Of a stretch of DNA of 64,000 bases, positions 1 through 13,100 are shown piece by piece. The DNA is from Ovis canadensis. Its lineage: Eukaryota; Chordata; Mammalia; Artiodactyla; Bovidae. A program made the translations under genes and the position numbers. Position 1 is the first letter of the stretch. Each line of letters begins with the position of its first letter. The stretch lies in NCBI RefSeq assembly GCF_042477335.2, contig NC_091247.1, positions 8,020,501-8,084,500 of the forward strand, read 5' to 3'. The notes below the pieces were generated by a model. That model was not told the origin of the DNA, ran no database searches, and was given only the letters and a program-made list of their open reading frames with translations.

Positions 1-299
1 CTCGAAAAAGGGGAGTTTCTGACAGGGAGGAGTGTTGGAGTGGATGGCGGGGCGGGGGGTGCGTCTATGGAGGTGATCTCTGAGGAGAGAAAGTCTCAGG
101 CAGAGCTACAGGGGTGTCACGAAAAGGGACTGGGAAGAGATGTGCTTTCCCCCTGCTATCAGCTCCTTGCCCACCTCCTCAGCCCTGGCGTCCGGGGCCC
201 CCGACTCGGGGGGCGCTGCAGAGAAGGAGGGTCCAGAGCGAGGACGGAAACGAGTCTCCTCAGGTCCGCCAGGTACTTGGAATCCTGTGACGGAGACTA

Positions 300-1130
300 G
301 AAACGTCACAAAGCGTAGCTACGCACGCACTCCGCGAGAGCCGGCTCAGTCCTCTCCGCCGAGGTGGGCAGGACAGGCCGCTTATTCTGCGGCTGCGCTC
401 TCAGTGTTTTTTTGTGACTCCACCCTCTCTTTCGGGCGAAGCGGCGGCTTTAGCCGTGCGTCTCCGCCCCGTATCTTTCCCACTACCCAATGGGGTTAGA
501 GAACTGAGGCCACTCCGACACACCGCGGCCTCCTAGTACCGCCCCGGAGCCGCCCTCTCTGGGCTGAGTGGCACCGCGGCGCGGAGGCTGCCGGAAGCGA
601 TTCCGCAGAGGTTGACGGGATCGTGCTGATGTGGCCCCCCCTTCCCCCGCCCCGTCCCGGGATGTCGGAAGAAACCCGACAGAGCAAATTGGCTGCGGCC
701 AAGAAAAAGGTAAAAACGTGCGGGCTCGCGGCTCCCTGACCCCTCCGAAGGCCGGGCCATGGCCAGAGTTTCTGTGCTGCCTCCAAGGCAACGGGGTGAG
801 CCCCTCGGCGCCCCTTGGCGCCCCCCCCCCCGCCGCCAACAAAGTCTTCGCAGCCAGTCCCGCCCCCCGCTACCCCTCCGCCCCCCGGCTGCCCAGTCTC
901 CGCCGCCTTCACTCGGCACCCCCAGGTGACTTTGGGCCGGTGACCCCCGGGGCTTCCCACACCAGGCTTGGCCTTCGTCTCCTGTCGCCCGGAACCGCAC
1001 CTCCGCAGCTCCCTGGTCTCCCTAACTCCCGGACTCTGAAAACCTCGGTCCTGGCCTTTGCATTCCCCCCCCCCCCCACCAACCGCCCCCCGCCCCCCGA
1101 CTCAACGCGGAGCGGCTACTCGGGCGTTGC
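300..1130. promoter_or_regulatory. CpG-island promoter of GOLGA2, probably bidirectional with SWI5
   Basis: GC-rich, CpG-dense stretch around GOLGA2 exon 1. A CCAAT box is at 487-491 and an ETS-type CCGGAAG at 591-597, just upstream of the first ATG. There is no TATA box, so initiation is probably dispersed. In human, SWI5 starts head to head with GOLGA2 here. The minus strand of 1-480 could hold its 5' exon (a GAG|GTGGGC donor-like site lies near 170), but I find no ATG-started SWI5 frame, so no SWI5 exon is called. Confidence 0.65.
629..709 (+). CDS. GOLGA2: GOLGA2 coding exon 1
   Basis: Residues 1-27. The first ATG (629) is in poor context (C at -3, T at +4). A second in-frame ATG at 662 (Met12) has G at -3 and begins the MSEETRQSK sequence used for the usual short-form numbering. 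Donor GTAAAA at 710, phase 0. Confidence 0.9.
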
Positions 1131-4100
1131 TAGGGATCAGTGCCGTGTGGCTACGTCATAATGCCCCTTGGAACTGTCATTAGTGCCTAGGAAACTCGGT
1201 GTTAAATTTTACCACCCAGTTCCCACTGTGTTTTCACATCCTTTCCCGTCTCTCTGGGTCCCGGCACCAGCTTGAAAAAGGAGACTCGGGGGGATATGGG
1301 ACCTAGATCGGACCTGGGTTTCAGGCTCCCTCACCTCTAGACTTGTACCCCCATCGTTTGATGTAAAAAGCCTACACTTCCCCCAGTGATCTCCAAACAT
1401 TGACAGTATTTCTGGGTGGCCATGGGGAGAAGGTGTTTGGTTTAGCTTGGTTTTCTCCCAGGTCTCTATCCAGAGAGACTTTCACATTTTTAATCGGAAG
1501 TTTCTACTTCACATTCTAATTTTCCATGATTCTGAGACTAGTGGGCCCGTCACTCAGCATTCAGTGCTCCTCTGAGGAGCACATCCAGGGAAACTGAACT
1601 TCACAACGGGGAATCTTTCACAAATCATCACCTCAACGTGGGGCAGCCCAAGTGCCACAGGATAAATATGGGACTGATGGATCAGTTTTGCTTGATTTTC
1701 TTGAGAGAGAAAAAACCTTTTATACTAATATACGTAGGGATGACATTTGCGTAGATTTGTATGATTATAATGGACTTCTCTCTGAAATGTGTTTGGGTTG
1801 TCCTCATTCGGTTATGTTTCCAGAATCACTAGGGGTGTGTGTCTTCTCTACCTTCTGCCATCAGGATACATTGATGTAAAATTTTGAGAAGTACTGGTGT
1901 GCAGCTCTAATAGAGATGGAAGAAGGGACCCTGATGTCTGATCAAATGATTACATTTCCTCTGCTGCTGCTGATTTTGCCCCCTAGCAGCTGCTGATTGA
2001 TGTTGTAATCCCAGAACTCAGAGTCAAAAGGCTGAGTTTAAATTCCGTTGTTGCCTTTCATTGCCACCTTTTGCTCCTAGCCACATTATCAGTCCATTTC
2101 AAGTCATTGAGGACGACAGCCCTTGTAGGGTTGTTGTGGCATTAAATTAGAAGGCAAAGAGTATTTTGTAAACTTTGTAAAGTAGGATGTGGATCCAGGG
2201 GGCGTATAGTTCTCATGAGCCTCACTGCTTTTCCTTTTTACAGTTAAGGGAGTATCAGCAGAAGAACAGCCCTGGTGTTCCTGCAGGAGCTAAGAAAAAA
2301 AGAAAGATCAAGAATGGCAGTAGCCCTGAGACAACCACTTCTGGTGATTGTCCATCACCTGAGGATGTGAGTCTTGCCTGACCGCCTTCCGGGGATGAGG
2401 CACTCAAGGGGCAACAATAGAGGGTAGTGGTTAAGATTGTGGAAGAAATGTCAGATATTGGCTAAGAAGTTTGGGTTTGAATTCTCCCTTTCTCTCTGCA
2501 AGGGATATGGTTTTAGGCAAATTGTTTAAGCTCGTTGGATCCCTGTTTCCACATTAGTAAAATTGGGGTAATACTGTCTTACACCAAGGAAGTTGAAATG
2601 AGATTGTCGTCGTTTTTATTATAATCCCCTAAAACAGGGCCTGGTGCAGAGTAGACTTTCAATAAAGAGTAGTTGCTAGTTGACTTAACTGCTCTGGTGA
2701 TCTTCCCCAGCCTCATGGGGAAAGCCAGGCAGCTGCTTGCCCTCAGACTTTCCATTCAGAGGCCCCAGTAGAGCCCCAGAGTGTGGTGAGGAGAGGGCCT
2801 CAGGCAGTTGGATTAGGAGACCATCTGAGTTTTAAGACCATCTTTGCCACCAGCTTGCTGGGTGGCCCTGGGAAAATCACTTCCTCCCCTGGGCCTCAGT
2901 TTCCTCATCTGTAAAATGATACTGGTGGATCAGATTATTGCCTTTAAAGCTTATTTTTTAGCTGTAGCCCCTCTGCCGCCACTTCATTCAAGTGGACCCT
3001 GTTTCTGAAGTCTGGTTTTTAAAAGTCTAGGCCTGAGGGTCTAAGAAGCTATTAAGAGCTGCATTGTTCATCTGAGGAGCTACGTGACTGCATTGTTCAG
3101 GGGACTTCTCCATCTGTTTGTTTCCCTTGATTTCTGCCTTTGGCAAGGCAGCAAGTGGCTACTTGGAAAAATGACCCAGGCCTGTATTGATCCCTTCTGA
3201 CCCCTTTCTCTCTTCTCCAGCATTCCGTTGCCCCAACCCGTGTCTTCTTCCTTCCTTGACTCTCTTGCCTCTCTAAGCCACTTTTCTCTTTTTCCCCTGC
3301 CCTTGTTTTTCCCTTTTCGCCTCCTGTAGATTCAGGACATTCTGGAGGTGCTGGTGTCCGACCTTAACCGCTCCAATGGGGTAGCGATCCCCCCATTGGA
3401 CAAGTGGAAGGTGAGGCAGTGCCAAGACCCCCTCTCTGGCTTGCTCCCTCCCAGCTCTGCATGCCCTGAGGCGTCTTTGTTGTGGGGGAGACTTTGTCTC
3501 TGGCTTATTTTATGTTGCTGTCATTAACCCTCGGCCTGTTCACGTCTGCTGTTTCACCTGCTTGGTTGATTGGGTTCTTCCCCTTGCCTCCCCCCCCCAA
3601 CCCTGCCCCCACCATCTTTTATCATCTTGGAGAAGGTGAGATGCTCCTTGGAGGTTAAAGGTAACTTGGGAATAGTTTTTGGAGCAGGTGTGTGGGATTA
3701 GGGCTCTTTGAGTGTTCAGTTTGAACGCCTGGTGGTGTTCTCAGACTAGGAGAGGTTAAATAAAACCATACCTTCAAATCTTGCCCCCTGGGCATCTGTC
3801 CCCAAAAGACCAGTAGACCACAAAGCAGTTTGTGATTTTTTTTTTTTTTTCAGTTCATCAGTTCCTTTTGGTTTGGCAGTAAGGAATGTAGGGTTAAGAG
3901 AAAAGGAGCTTACTTTATAATAGTTAGAAGGATTGAGGTTATTTTTTCAATGGAACTAACTGTAAGCGATGTGAGGTTCACCAAACACATGAGTGATCAG
4001 GACATTCTGCCCCTGTTCTCTTTTAAAAATCCACTGGACACAACTGTATTCAGTGGGACATTGAAAGCAGACAGCTAGTGCTAGGTGCTGGAGAAAACAG

Positions 4101-7100
4101 GTGAAAGAAGCAAGCCAGGATGTGGCAGCATTCCAAATGCTCAACTGAAGCAGAGGTTCATCCTAAATGGATTCCAGGCTGGAGAGAGTGGCATTCGAAG
4201 CTGGTTTGAGGATTAGAAGTGGGGAGCATTCATCCATTTTGCGAGTAGGGGACCCAGGCAGAGGATGTGGCCACAGGTAACGGCCAGGACTATGAGCTCA
4301 CAGAGTATTTTCCAGAAAGAAGGGGAGTCTGGGATGCACCTGGACTAGGAGATGACCTCCTCCAGACATGATGTTGGCACTTCCTCCTTAATTAACTTCC
4401 TCGGGGAACATCTCCCAGGCCAGAGTAGAACTGGAAGGGGGCCAGGTCCTGCTGGAGATGGGCAGGGGGAGAGGGGTGGGGCCAGGGCCCTGGTGGCTGG
4501 GGTGAGAGAGTCTTCAGTCATCAGGACTGCTCACACCCAGTCACTCAGGTCTGTCCAGGTGCTGTGACTCATCTTGTTGGCTCTCAGAGGAGACACTGGG
4601 TGGCCCGGGGAGGGAACATGGGCCTCCAGGAGTCCCGAAGCCCTGGCCTGCATCCGTCTGCTCTCCTGGAAATGAAGACCCATAACCCCATGTTCCCTTC
4701 TTGTTTTATTTGTCATACTTTTTTTTTTTTTTTTGCTGCACTGCACAGCTTGTGGGATCTTAGTTCCCCAACCAGGGATTATTAAACCCATGTCCTTTGC
4801 ATTGGAAGCATGGAGTCTTAACCACTGGACCACCAGGGAAGTTCCCTTTCTTGTTGTTTTAAAATCCTCTCTATATCAATAACTGTTTCCCACTTAAGTT
4901 TTCTATTCTAGTAAAAGAAAAAAAAAACACTAGGCCTGTGATTACAGTATCCTAGGCAGAGCTGATGACATTTCCAGAAATGAGAAATAATGGATAGAAA
5001 AAAGTGTGTTTTTTTTCTTTTTTAATGGAATGGGACATTTGAGGGGAGTGGACAATGTTTTTTGAAATTCCATACTTAGTTTTATGATTCAAAATTATGA
5101 AATAACTTGGTTGTTCACTAAATTGTCATATTCTGTATATTTCAGTCTTCAGACAAGTCCTTTTTTCCCCTTCTGAGCTCTCTTGTTTCTAATGCTAGGG
5201 ATCCCTGAGCGCCAAGATGCCAGGAGGGACCTAGGGCTCCCCAGGGCCCATGGCTAAGAGTGTGCTCCCCCTGCCCCACCACTGAAGTCTCACTCCTCGC
5301 CAGCTGCCAAACCCCTACTCTTACCTATTAGATTCAGGAGTACAGGTTGGCAAGGCAACACCAGGTTCTGGAGTCAGAGGTCACAGTGAGGACAGTTACC
5401 ATGCCGACAGTTTGATTCTTCTTCAGCTCCCCAGGCTCTGTGGCGCTTGCTCTAAGGCGGGCAGTAGATTTGAGTTTTCAGAGGCCAGGGCTGCGGCGTC
5501 CAGAGAGCAGGCTGCCTTTTCCCTCAGGAGAGGTGCAGCCTCTCCCTTCCAGATCCACCTTGGCTGGCCAGGCCTTGGCTGCCTGGCGCTCTTCCCTGGC
5601 CAAGCCTCAGCTAGTCAGTCCTCTGCAGTCTCACCTGTTGAATGGTAGCTCTCAGGAGCCAGCGGCTTGGACTCAGTGTCAGTCAGGCCTGAGCCTGGAG
5701 AGAGGCCCAGTGGGGCTCTGGTCAAGCAGGTGAATCCACGTGGGTGGGGGAAGAGGGGACTTCTCTGTGGCCCCTGGTCCTCAAACCCACAATTCTTCTC
5801 CAAGAGGCCAATAGTAGACGTCTTCTCTCTGGTTTCTCAGCTGTTTTTGGTTGGGTAGGTGTTTAGGAGCTAGGAACTTAGGGTGGGGTAGTGGCCACAG
5901 TTTTCTTTCCACCTGCAGGAGTAGGAGGAGCCTTCTTGTTTGACGGCTTCTTTCCCAAAAAAGGCATGACTCGGGGACACACCCAGTGGTTGGGAGGAGG
6001 GATGGAGGGAGAGCAAGAAGGAGGAGGCAGATGCTCTCTTCCTTTATCACCTCCTCGTTCTGCCCAGCAGGGTCCCGGGGGAGGGTCACTCTGGCACAGA
6101 CTGACCCTCTGGAAAGGCAACGCCTGCTTCTCCCTGCCCCGGCACGCTTTCCTCTTACCTGCTGCGGCTGCCAGAGGGCAGCCTGGCCCTGCCTCTGACT
6201 GAGCTCCACAGAGGATGACACTCCATGTTCAGGAAGCAGGCCTCACTGCCCTTGCCCTGAGCCTCGGTCCAGAAGGCGGCAGAATGGCCCGAGTTCTAGG
6301 CGAGCCGCAGCCACACCCCCGCGTGGCTCCCAGCATGTGTGACTGTCACGACTGCTCAACACCGGTCCTGCCAGCTCTGCACCCCTGCACTCATGACAGC
6401 GAGGCGCTCTTTGCCCTGCATGGCCCCCTAACCCCCTGCTCTGTTCTGTGACAGGCGCCCAAAGACCGCGCCGCTCCTGTTACACCATCTGCTGATGACA
6501 CCGTGTCACCTGGCGGTGTCCCTTCCCCCAGTGCTAGTCCCCCCCGTGTCACTAGCATGGCATCAACTCAGGTTTGTGCCTCTTCCCCCTTGGCCCGCTC
6601 TGTGTTCACCCCCTCCTGTTTCCCGGAGGACTGGACCTCCTGTGGACCCTCGTCCTTTTTTTCCAGGTATCTTGGCTCTGTGAGCCAGGTGCCCTTCCTG
6701 AGGACTGGGATGGGGGAGCCCAAAACCAGACTCCCCTTAAGCTTCAGGGAGGTGGAAAGTGGTCGGAATGAGCTTGGTGCCTGTAGGTGGTTCCTCCTAA
6801 AACTTGAATGACCAATTCCTGTGTTTCTTCCCAAACAGAACCATGATGCCGACAACCGTTCTGGTCCCATTGACGAAAGCACGTGAGTGTCTCCCACGGG
6901 GGCACCAGTCCCTAGGCCACTGCCCCGTGACCCCCCCTTTCCCATCGAGCCTCCTGCACCCCTGACTGCTGTGTTCATCCCCAGATCCTTTTCATCCACC
7001 GAGAGTCTGCGACAGCTGTCTCAGCAGCTCAACGGTCTTGTGTCCGAGGTACCCCGAAAACTGGAGCTCGGCATGGGTTAGAGTAGGAGGGAAAATATGA

Positions 7101-10100
7101 TAGAAAGAAACTGAGGCAGAGACTCCCCAAAGGAAGGGAAGATCCTGGGACCGGGCAGCTTGGCTGGATAATGTTTAGCTGATCATTACTTCTCTGAGTC
7201 TCCTCTTTGAAGCCATGCAAATGAAGGGGTTGGACGATGAGATTGGTTACATCGTTTGATCCTGTAGATGAGAGCTGTTTGGGAGGGGAGGGACAAGGGG
7301 GAGCTAAGAACCAGGAGAAACTGGCGCAGGGAGGGATTAAGGGGCAGGAGGCAAGTTAGGCAGAAGAGGAAATGTTACCTCCAGCAAGATGCTGGAGGGG
7401 GTCAGAGAACATCTCCATGTGAGCCCTTTCGTCTCTCCTAGTCTTCGTCTTACATCAATGGGGAGGGCCTAGCATCTCCTGCTAATATAAAGAATCTGGA
7501 GGTAAGTGGGCCTGCACCTTGGCCCAGTGACCCTGCAGGCCAGCCCTGCCCCCCACCTCCTCCCATGGTGGGGGCTGGGTGCCCCACCCAGCTGAGACAG
7601 CCCAGACACCCCCCAACCCTAATGATTGCTCTCTCTACCTCTCCCTACCCCTCCTCCACCTCCTCCTCCTCTCTGCATGCGCCTCAGAGCCGGTACCAAG
7701 AACTATCAGTAGCCCTGGACTCCAGCAATCTAAAAAACAAACAACTCAGTAGCAAGATAGAGGAATTGGTAAGAGTCCGGTGTTGTCCCCTGATCCATGT
7801 TGCCAATATGGGGCTCCGGTCTCACCTTGGGGCTCTTGAAGAAAGGGGCTGGGGATCCCTGGTGCCAAGGGAGAAGGGGGTGCTGGGAGGCCTAGGTCTC
7901 AGCTGGAGGGACCCCGGAGCATGGCATGTGCAGCATGGCTCTCTCTGTGGCTGCCCTCTTTGCCTATTCTGTTCTCCAGACACCTCTGCTCGAGTCCTCC
8001 CCACCTTGCCATGGGTCTGTTGCCTGTAGGGGAGGCACTAGCTTGACTGGTGTGTTCCAGCCCTGACCCAGCCCCTGATTTGTTCCGACTTCGACCTTGG
8101 ACAAGTCACCTCTCCTCCTTGGCCTTTAGTTTCCTGAGGAGGTAGAATCAGAGGGTGTCCAAGGTCCCTTTTAAGCCCCCAAAAAGGTTTCAAGGTCCTT
8201 TTCATTCATGTATCAGTGTTGTTAAGAACAGAACCTGGCCTGTGATGTGTTTGCTCAGCGAACATTCCTTGAGTGTGAGCTGGCAGAGGGTGGTCTTCAC
8301 CTTCTCAGACTCCATTTCTAGAGGTTTATGTCATTGTCCCTTCAAGGGAATCAGATCCAGACCCTCGCTGCTGTGGCCATGAGCAAAACCTGCCAAGGCT
8401 CAAAGTCTCTTAGCTTGAGAAGCGTTCATTCGTTTGTGTCCCCGTGAACCCTCCCTTTCTAACCCCTTCCTGGCCCCTGCCTGCAGCCCCTCCTCCTTGG
8501 TCTGAGGATCGTGGGGAAGGAGGACAACCTCAGTCACCTTCCTTTGCCTCTCCCCACAGAAACAAGAGAACCAGGAAACTTTGGATCAACTGGAAAAAGT
8601 AATGTGATTTCTTTGTTTCTTCCATGGTTAATGGGGCTTCCCTGGTGGCTCAGTGGTAAAGAATCCACCTGCCAGTGCAGGAGATGAGGATTCAATCCCT
8701 GGGTCAGGAAGATCCCCTGGAGAAGGAGGTGGCAACCCACTCCATTGTTCTTGTCTGGGAAATCCCAGGGACAGAGGAAGCCTTTCGGGCTACAGTCCAT
8801 GGGGTTGCAAAAGAGTCAGATACAACTTAGCGACTAAACAACCCATGGCTGATGGGTTTGGGGGAGGATTCAGATGTAGAGGACCATTCTCCTCTTGGCT
8901 GCTTACAGCCTGGAGGAATAGGGGGCTTCCCCCTTTGCCTCCTCGCCGGTCTTCCACTCCCAGGGCGCCGATTATCTGTTCTCATTGGTGGGCCTGTCCT
9001 GGGCCTGTGGTGGCATCCCTGGGCGGGGCACATGTCCTTTTCTCTTTCACTTTTGCGTCCTCCCAGTAAGAGTTGTTTCTTCTCTCTTTCTGCAGGAAAA
9101 GAAGGAATTTGAGCAGAAGCTCGCAAAGGAACAAGGGGCTCTGCGAGAGCAGCTGCAGGTGAGCAGACTCTTCCAGGGTCCCTTGTGGCCCCCAGGAAAC
9201 ATTGCTTTTCCACATTGTCAGCACTCGTTTGGCCTTTCTCCTAAAGGTCCACATTCAGACTATCGGGATTCTGGTGTCAGAGAAGACGGAGTTACAGACA
9301 GCTCTGGCTCACACCCAGCAGGCAGCCAGGCAGAAAGCAGGTGGGAATCTAGGCACCCTTTTACCCTTGGGCTGGCTAGGCCTTTGGTGGGATTCCTTCT
9401 CTGGACTTCCCCTCTCTGCTGTCATTTCAGGGGAGTCAGAGGATCTTGCTAACCGCCTGCAGTCTTCCAGGCAGCGCGTGGGAGAGCTGGAGCGGACGCT
9501 GTCTGCGGTCTCCACGCAGCAGAAGCAGGCCGACAGGGTGAGCCCAGCAGCCTGCCCATCCCCTGGAGGTCACGTGGATGGGTTGTGAGCCTAAAGGTCT
9601 CTCCGGCAGGATGGAATGACTGGCTGCCCAGACGGCAGCACTGTCCGTTTCTTGCTGCGTTAGAGTTGTGTGGTTGTGAAATGCGATCTGGACACGAGTT
9701 GGTTGCCATGGGCGAGTTGTGGGGAGGGGCTGGGGAGTGCCACCTAGAGTGAGCACTAGATGAGCCCAGACCCTGAGTGTCAGCCAGCCCTGCCTTTAAC
9801 TGCATGGGTTCTGGCTCAGGTGCTGGGTGTTCAGGCTGTGAAGGTTCAGATCAGTATTTTTAGTCCATGACCACACTAAAAAGGGAGGAGTACATGTGTG
9901 TAATATATATGACATGTCGGAAAGGACTCATGTAAAACCCAAGGAAGGGACTTCCCTGGTGGTCCAGAGGCTGAGACTGTGTGCTCCCAGTGCAGGGGGG
10001 AACTAGATCCCACATGCTGCAATTAAGACCCAGTGCAGCCAAATAAATATTTTTAAAAAGCCCAAGGGAGAGGAATAGGGTGGCTTAGAGACCTGTCGCT

Positions 10101-13100
10101 TTTGTACCTTCTAAGTTTGGGGCTGTGAATGTCCCATCCATTCAAAAAATGAACAAAAGATTACAATGCATTTTAATCTATCCCTCGTGGTCATGCCCTA
10201 ACCCCAGGGCCAAAAACAAGGTTGAAGAATCCCAGGTCTAAGTGATTTTAGGCAGCTCCTTAATCTCTAATATTCCTCATTCACTGATAAAATGGAGATA
10301 GCAGCTGCCTCCACGGTGATTGTGAGTTGGGAATGTTGGCTAAGAAAGTGTTCAGAAAAGGTTCAGAGGTGATGCTGCTAACAGTGAAAACGGTGGCCGG
10401 CCCAGAGTCAGACCGCCCCACCTTCCTCTTCCAACCTTCCCGAGTCCTTACTAAAACCAAAGGAGAGCATGAGCTTGGATGAGCTTTGAAAAAACGTAAA
10501 GGCCTCACACCAGGTGAGGACGTGTTGCTGGGAGCCGTTCTGTTGCTGTTGCTGGGCTGCATTTTCCGCCTGCCTTCTCCTGACCTCGCCTTTCTGTGTT
10601 CGCAGTACAACAAAGAATTAACCAGAGAGCGAGATGCCCTCAAGCTGGAATTATACAAGAACAAGTAGGATGGGGGGTGATGGGGGGGACTGGGAAGTGG
10701 GGGAGATCCAAGGGAGTCGGGTGAGAAAGAGGGTACATGTTTGGACGTGTGCAGAGCCAGGCTGTCAGCCAGCCGTGCCCCTAAACCCCTGCTGTGGCCT
10801 CAGGCAGCTCGTGTCTTCTCTCTGGGCTGCCTCTTGAGACTCCTGGTGCTGGGGTCCCTTCCAAAGTGACTTTTATGGCAGGAGTAGTGGGTGGATCATG
10901 GGAGCGTTCCTCTCTGTTCAGCACTCACACCTCCCTCTGGCCGCAGTAAGAACAACGAGGACCTGAAGCAGCAAAACTCAGAGCTGGAGGAGAAGCTGCG
11001 GCTCCTGGCGATAGAGAAGTCAGCCATGCAGCTGGGCATGGAGGATCTGCAGAAGAAGCTGGAGATGTCGGAGCTGCTGCTGCAGCAGGTAGGGCTGAAG
11101 CCCTGGGGTGTGCAGGCCCCACCTGGCAGGGCCAGGTCCTCTCAGGGTCACTGTGGTGCCCTCCGACCAGGAACCAGAAAGTTTGGATCCTTGTTCTGGT
11201 TCTGCCATAGACTTCTCTAGAGACAAGAGAAAAACTAGGACCTTGCCCAGATCTCAGGAATGTGATACGGCTTATTTATTTATATATATATATTTAAAGC
11301 ATCCTAGTTGAAAACCGTTGTTTTATGGATGATGTTGGGTTGGCCAAGTAGGTCCTTTGAGTTTTTCCATAATATTGCATGGAAAAACCTGAACAAACTT
11401 TTTGACCAAACCAATAGTTGTAAGGCCAGCCCGTGAGTTTCTGCTTCCTTCCTCTCGGATGCCAAGCCTCCAGGTAGACAGTGCCCAGGTCAGTTTCTTC
11501 TTCATTGTTTTGGCATGCCCAGCAAATTTCTGCCTTCGTGCCACCTGTAAGGGTATGGTTAAAGTATGCCATGTTCATATATTGGAGTACTATGTAACCA
11601 TTATAAAAACTTAAAGTTATCTTGTTTTCAGCAAAGTGAAATTAAGTTGCAGAACCATATATGATACTATCCCTGGTACTATGCATCAATGAAGCATGTT
11701 TGCATACCTGTGGAAAAGGGTCAAGAAGGATACACACTGGATTGGGGAGGTTGGGAGAACTTTGAACACTTACTATCAGAATTGTTCACGTTGAGTATTT
11801 AGTGAAAATAAAGCTTGTAGACATGGTACTAACAATATTAAGGATAACCCTGAGTTGTACGTTGACCCTTTGGGGGTGGGCATTGCGTGGATCAGCCCGG
11901 GCCCCCTGATCTAACCTCGTTTTTCACCATCCAGTTTTCTAGTCAACCTGCCCCTGATAGCAGCCAGCAGTTACAGCAGGCCCTGGAGGAGAGGGCACAG
12001 CTGGAGACCCACGTGGAGCAGGTGAGGCTTTACAGAGGGAGGGGTACAGGAGACCCCAGGTGATCAGGAGCAGGTGAGGCCCCCCCCGTGACAGCCCCTG
12101 CTAACTTCTGCGCCCCTCTCACAGCTGAAGGATTCGCTGAAGCAGCTGCAGGCAGAGAGAGACCAGTATGTGACAAACCTGAAGGAGGAGAGTGCCATGT
12201 GGCAGCAGAAGATGCAGCAGGTGCTGGACCAGGTGAGGCGTGACCTTCGATCCCCCTGCCCCCTCCACCTTGGATAGGTCACTTGGTCTTCCTGGGCATC
12301 ATGTCATTTGCTGTGCATAGCTGGAGGTGGACGTGTGTATCTGGAGGTGGGGGTGGACAGGGGTACGGTCACCCAGCCCGTACTTGACCTCTCCTTCCAT
12401 GTGCGCCCCTGCCCCCACCTTGGTGCTTTGAGCAGATGAGCAAGTTGAAGGAAGAAAAGGAGCGCAGTGTGTGTCAGGCTCAGGAGCTGGAGACCAGCTT
12501 GGCCGAACTGAGGAACCAGATCGGTGAGCTGGGCCCCAGGGACCTGGGGATGGAGGCCGGTGTTGGGGCTGGTGAGGGTGGCCGAGATTGGAGGTGGGTG
12601 GATGGAAGGGCATCATGGCCCAAGGAAAGAGGTCCATACCAGCAGTTGGCAAGGCTTGCAACTTCTCTGAGCCTCAGTGTCCCCATCTGCAAAAAAAGGG
12701 GTGAAGTGTGCCCACTGTGGTCTGAAGCATAAAGAGCTCTGAACGTGTCTTGAAAGATTGAGCCAGGAATCCAAGATTGGGTGCAAGGAGGCCAAGTTAG
12801 GAGCTGTGGACCCCGAAGAGGGTGCTTTCGACGCGGCCCAGCCAGGAGACCCTGATGGTGTGCTCCCTTCCTCAGCTGCGCCCCCGCCCCAGGAGCCCCT
12901 GGCAGGGCCCTCGGAGGCAGAACAGTGGCTGCAGGCAGAGACTGAGCGGCTCCAGAAGGAACTAGAGAACCTGGCTGGGCAGCTGCAGTCGCAGGTTAAG
13001 GACAACGAAAGTCTGAGTCACCTGAATCAGGAGCAGGAGCAGCGGCTGCTGGAGCTGGAGAGAGAGGCCGAGTGCTGGGGGGAGCAGGCAGAGGAGCGCA

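Noticed and set aside
106-309. Minus-strand frame that might be SWI5 exon 1
   Set aside because: It starts at GTG, and I could not match the product to SWI5. Synteny suggests the gene starts near here but the sequence does not prove an exon.
1652-1879. 75-codon frame in GOLGA2 intron 1
   Set aside because: GTG start, no recognisable family, no splice sites around it; most likely chance in AT-rich intron.
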